This document shows, one piece after another, positions 6,360-9,728 of a DNA stretch of 9,728 nucleotides; the first letter of the stretch is position 1, and every line of letters begins with the position of its first letter. The stretch comes from an uncultured Paracoccaceae bacterium (GTDB taxonomy: Bacteria > Pseudomonadota > Alphaproteobacteria > Rhodobacterales > Rhodobacteraceae), in contig CALESR010000028.1 in the NCBI GenBank assembly GCA_937907485.1, forward strand, positions 1 through 9,728, in the 5' to 3' direction. The position numbers and the translations under genes are program-made. Under the pieces are notes generated by a model that was not told where the DNA came from, did not search any database, and saw nothing but the letters and a program-made list of their open reading frames with translations.

Positions 6360-9300
6360 TCATCCGGCCGCGGCGACTTCTTTTGGTGCCTTGACGGTCG
6401 ATGGGTGGAAGAGACGCACATAGTCTTGGGTCACATAGCCCAGCCTCAAGTCGCGCTCGACAAGGGCAGGATCACGCAAAGCCGGGTCGCCAAAGCCTGC
6501 GCCGCCCGCCAGAACGATTTCGACGCGGGCATGGGCATTGTGCAGCTCGACAAGCTTGCCGGTGCCACAATCCTCGATCAGCACGCCATCGGCAGCCAGC
6601 ATTTTACCGCTGGCCATGCCACCTGCGTGCCCACCGAACAGGCCCGGGATGGGGTTGTTCACGCCCTCAGGGAACACCGAGGCCAGCGTCGTGCGGCCAT
6701 CATTGATCAACTTGCGGAAGACAACGCGCTGACCCAGACCGCCACGGTGGCGGCCAGCACCGCCCGTGTCGGCGACCAAGGCCTTTTCTTCCACCAAGAT
6801 CGGTGCGCGGCTTTCCATCAATTCGATCGAGGTATTCGCCGCCGAAGTCGGCCATAGCAGCGCCGAATGCCCATCGCTACGTTCGGACCCACCCTGACCG
6901 CCACCGCAGAACAGCATGTCGGAGTAGAATGCACCCCGGTCATCCTGACCGTAAATAGTCGAGGCGACCGCGAGCCCGGTAAAGGCCTGGACGTCCCCAG
7001 GGCGGGCACCCGCCAGCGCCTGAAAGATGTTGGGCGCCAGATACCAGCCGGTACGGGTGCGGAGGTTGACTGAGACCGGGTAAGTGCAGTTCAGGATTGA
7101 GCCTTCGGGCGCCTTCACGGTGAAGGGACGATAGCAGCCCGCGTTGCCGCGCACCTTGGGCGTCAGCATGCACTTCAGCGGATAGGTTGCATGGGCCGAA
7201 GTGTAGTTCAGCGTCGAGTTCAGACCACCTTGCGCCAGTTGCGGCGGTGCCCCGTCAAAATCGATCTCCATCGCGTCGCCTTGGACGCGGATCGACACCG
7301 GATAGGTCATCACCTCGCCCAAAGGGTTGTTGGTGACGGTGCTGGTATAAACGCCATCGGGAATGGCGCGCACAGCGTCGCGCATTGCCTTTTCAGACAG
7401 GTCCTGAACCACCTGTGCCAAAGCGCCCAGATCGTCCATGCCGTATTCGGCCATGAACGCTTCCAGCCGATCTGCACCGATGACGTTCGCGGTGACGAAA
7501 GACTGGATATCGCCGATGACCTGCTCGCCGTTGCGGACGTTCTGGGCGATCATGCGGAACAGCGTTTCGTTCGGCACCCCGGCGTCATACAGCTTCATTG
7601 GCGGGATCTGCAGGCCTTCCTCGTAGATCTCGCGCGCTTTTAGCGAATCCTTGGTGCCGCCAATGTCAGAGACATGGCCGACCGTGCCCATCAGCCCCAC
7701 CAACCTGCCGTTTCTGAACGCCGGCGTGACGATCGCAATATCAAACAGGTGTCCGGCGCAGAGCCACGGGTCATTCGTAAGCAGCACATCGCCCGGTTTC
7801 AATGTCTCGGCCGGATACCGCTCTAGCAGCGCCTTGACCGCGCGCGGCAGGGTCAGGTTAAAGACCGGCATGGCGCGCGGGCTATGGGCCAGTGTCTCGC
7901 CCATGGGATCCAAAAGCTCGCAGGCAAAATCCTGCGCCTCTGAAATCACCAGTGAAAACGCGGTGCGGCACACGGTCTGCCACATTTCCTCGACCACGTT
8001 CACAAGCCGGCTCCACATGATTTCCAGCCCGATCGGATCGGACTGGATCACGCGCACCGCATCGGCGCGGCTCATGCCCGCCGTGATGCGCGTCTCGGCT
8101 TCTTGCGTTGCCGCGACCTCGATACACAGGTTCAGCGCCTCATCCACGCGCACGCGGTCGCGCGGACCGATGATGGTGGTCGACTCGCGCTCTTCGATGA
8201 TCGCCGGGCCATCAAGCCGGTCACCCGGAATCAGTGCGTAGCGGTCATAGACCATGGCTTCAAAGGCGCCGTCAGCAAACCACGCGCGCCGCTGCCCCTT
8301 GACCCGGCCATCGAGCGATGCACCGCCGGTCGCGCCCTTGACTGAAATTTCCGGTCGCGGCCCGATGCAGCGCAGGCGGAAGTTGACTGCTTCGATCCGC
8401 GCCCCGTCAAAGACCTTTGTATAGCGTGCCTCGTAGGCCTTGGCGAAGGCATCCCGTATCGCGGGCAGACTATCCGCGTCGATCTGCACGCTCGGCAAGG
8501 TGACCGAGATTTCGTGCATCTGTCCAACAAGCCGCATATCGGCCTGGATTTCGACGGTGATGTCGGCATCCTTGACGCCCGCCGCGTTCAGATGCCCACG
8601 GCTTTCGACCTCAAGCGCATGCAACAGCGCATTCAAAGGAGCAGGGTCAAAGCTGTCCGTCAATTCGAGCCGGTGCGAGCGGACGCCTTCGAAGCTGAGC
8701 GGCGCCACAAGAAAACCCAGCGCCGAGGCCGCGCCCGATGCGGGGGGAATGATGACCTCGGCCACCCCCATCGCGCGGGCGACGTTGACGGCATGCGCCG
8801 GCCCCGCGCCTCCGAAAGCCACCATCGCGTACTGCCGCGGGTCCTTGCCCTTTTCGACCAGATGGACTCGGGCCGAGGCCGCCATGCTTTCAACAACGAC
8901 CTTGTGAATCCCCAAAGCCGCTTCTTCGATGGACAGGTTCAGAGGTGTCGCCACCGTCGCAACCGCGCGTCGCGCGGCGTCAACATCCAGCGTCATGCGC
9001 CCGCCCAGGAAGAACCCTGGGTCATAATAGCCCAGCACCAGGTTGGCATCGGTCACGGTCGGCTGCAGGCCGCCCAGCCCATAGCAGGCAGGACCGGGGT
9101 CGGACGCCGCGGAATGCGGACCGACTTTCAGCAAGCCAACCTCGTCAAGCGCCGCGATGGATCCACCGCCCGCGCCGATCTCGATCATGTCGATCACTGG
9201 CGCCTTGATCGGCAAGCCAGAGCCCTTGGTAAATCGGTGGACGCGCGCCGCTTCCATCATCGGGGCAATCTCGGCCCGGTTATCCTCGATCATGCAGGCC

Positions 9301-9728
9301 TTGGCGGTTGTTCCGCCCATATCAAACGAAATCACATCGGCGCGGCCCGCCAATTCGCCGAAAAGGGCCGTCGCCAAGCCGCCACCCGCAGGGCCGCTTT
9401 CAAGCAGGCGGATCGGCAGTTCGCGCGCCGTTTCCAGCGAAACCAGGCCGCCCGCTGAATGCATAAGCCGCAGCGACCCGTTGAAGCCGCGCGCCTTCAG
9501 CTCGGTTTCTAGCCGCTGCAAATACCTGCCCATCAGCGGCTGCACATAAGCATTCGCGCACGTCGTGACCGTGCGCTGGTATTCGCCCATCTCGGCCACC
9601 ACGTCAGACGAGATTGAAACCGAAACCCCGGGCGCGGCAGCGCGGATCAGTTCCGCCGCGCGGCGTTCATGCGCGGGGTTGGCGTAAGAATGCAAGAAAG
9701 TTACGGCAATGGCCTCGCAGCCCTGTGC
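6360..9728 (-). CDS. Fused HyuA-HyuB hydantoinase/5-oxoprolinase family protein (5' end outside window)
   Basis: Predicted cytoplasmic ATP-dependent amidohydrolase that opens a cyclic amide (5-oxoproline, hydantoin or related). The frame is open to the window edge, and 1122 residues plus TGA are visible. The first visible residues (AQGCEAIAVTFLHSYANP) match a HyuA region that normally lies some 170-190 residues in, so the N-terminal nucleotide-binding part is missing from view. HyuA half, about visible residues 1-545: DMGGTTAK at 136-143 (phosphate-binding loop of the actin-like ATPase fold), GAGGGS at 185-190, FGGAGP at 305-310. HyuB half, about 555-1122: NDPW at 652-655, then HLFD (H660, D663) and HVSDIGG (H685, D688), which are candidate metal ligands. 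Many bacteria encode the halves as separate genes; this fusion has the order of eukaryotic 5-oxoprolinase (about 1290 aa), and the implied full length is similar. It is the first visible gene of the operon, 55 bp before the binding-protein gene. Family certain; substrate unknown. Confidence 0.93.
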   Translation of the reverse strand, partial: AQGCEAIAVTFLHSYANPAHERRAAELIRAAAPGVSVSISSDVVAEMGEYQRTVTTCANAYVQPLMGRYLQRLETELKARGFNGSLRLMHSAGGLVSLETARELPIRLLESGPAGGGLATALFGELAGRADVISFDMGGTTAKACMIEDNRAEIAPMMEAARVHRFTKGSGLPIKAPVIDMIEIGAGGGSIAALDEVGLLKVGPHSAASDPGPACYGLGGLQPTVTDANLVLGYYDPGFFLGGRMTLDVDAARRAVATVATPLNLSIEEAALGIHKVVVESMAASARVHLVEKGKDPRQYAMVAFGGAGPAHAVNVARAMGVAEVIIPPASGAASALGFLVAPLSFEGVRSHRLELTDSFDPAPLNALLHALEVESRGHLNAAGVKDADITVEIQADMRLVGQMHEISVTLPSVQIDADSLPAIRDAFAKAYEARYTKVFDGARIEAVNFRLRCIGPRPEISVKGATGGASLDGRVKGQRRAWFADGAFEAMVYDRYALIPGDRLDGPAIIEERESTTIIGPRDRVRVDEALNLCIEVAATQEAETRITAGMSRADAVRVIQSDPIGLEIMWSRLVNVVEEMWQTVCRTAFSLVISEAQDFACELLDPMGETLAHSPRAMPVFNLTLPRAVKALLERYPAETLKPGDVLLTNDPWLCAGHLFDIAIVTPAFRNGRLVGLMGTVGHVSDIGGTKDSLKAREIYEEGLQIPPMKLYDAGVPNETLFRMIAQNVRNGEQVIGDIQSFVTANVIGADRLEAFMAEYGMDDLGALAQVVQDLSEKAMRDAVRAIPDGVYTSTVTNNPLGEVMTYPVSIRVQGDAMEIDFDGAPPQLAQGGLNSTLNYTSAHATYPLKCMLTPKVRGNAGCYRPFTVKAPEGSILNCTYPVSVNLRTRTGWYLAPNIFQALAGARPGDVQAFTGLAVASTIYGQDDRGAFYSDMLFCGGGQGGSERSDGHSALLWPTSAANTSIELMESRAPILVEEKALVADTGGAGRHRGGLGQRVVFRKLINDGRTTLASVFPEGVNNPIPGLFGGHAGGMASGKMLAADGVLIEDCGTGKLVELHNAHARVEIVLAGGAGFGDPALRDPALVERDLRLGYVTQDYVRLFHPSTVKAPKEVAAAG

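Noticed and set aside
8073..8075. Internal ATG that could start a stand-alone HyuB (about 571 aa)
   Set aside because: The length would fit HyuB, but the bases before it hold no good ribosome site at proper spacing, and the frame is continuous with HyuA. A fusion is the simpler reading.
8514..9458. Plus-strand open frame of 314 codons opposite the hydantoinase gene
   Set aside because: Its translation has no recognisable motif, while the minus strand is continuous HyuA sequence.
1..9728. CRISPR array, tRNA, riboswitch, toxin-antitoxin or defence genes
   Set aside because: No spaced direct repeats, cloverleaf-like sequences or small paired genes were apparent. Nearly all of 949-9728 is coding for the six operon genes. 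A structured-RNA covariance search would be needed to exclude a weak riboswitch, but the operon's leader lies outside the window.

Overview
The window is GC-rich and reads as an alphaproteobacterial chromosome or large replicon, most likely Rhodobacteraceae. That placement is inferred from codon and GC style, the look of the proteins, and an IS5-family transposase of a type common there; no rRNA or marker gene fixes it. All supported genes lie on the minus strand, so transcription runs from the right end of the window to the left.

Region by region, in transcription order: (1) 9728-6360, a large hydantoinase/5-oxoprolinase protein in which the HyuA-like (ATP-binding) and HyuB-like halves are fused in one reading frame; its N-terminus lies outside the window. 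(2) 6304-4730, a Tat-exported family 5 (DppA/OppA-type) substrate-binding protein. (3) 4672-3665 and 3668-2775, two inner-membrane permeases (DppB- and DppC-type). (4) 2773-1736 and 1743-949, two ATPases (DppD- and DppF-type). The five transporter genes form a complete ABC importer. Gaps and overlaps are 55 bp, 57 bp, -4 bp, +1 bp and -8 bp, which strongly suggests one operon. A GC-rich perfect hairpin sits just after the binding-protein stop codon. (5) 897-135, a decayed IS5-family insertion sequence with 11-bp perfect terminal inverted repeats. Its transposase has lost about 100 internal residues and carries a frameshift. (6) 1-134, flanking sequence with at most a short 3' fragment of another gene.

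Working model: the importer brings in a small peptide-like or cyclic-amide compound, and the fused ATP-dependent amidohydrolase opens its lactam or hydantoin-type ring in the cytoplasm. The substrate cannot be read from the sequence; 5-oxoproline (pyroglutamate), pyroglutamyl peptides and hydantoins are candidates from family knowledge only. I found no CRISPR array, tRNA, rRNA, phage genes or clear new defence or signalling system. Apart from the IS remnant and hairpins, the window is an ordinary catabolic transport operon. The long plus-strand reading frames are antisense shadows of these genes.
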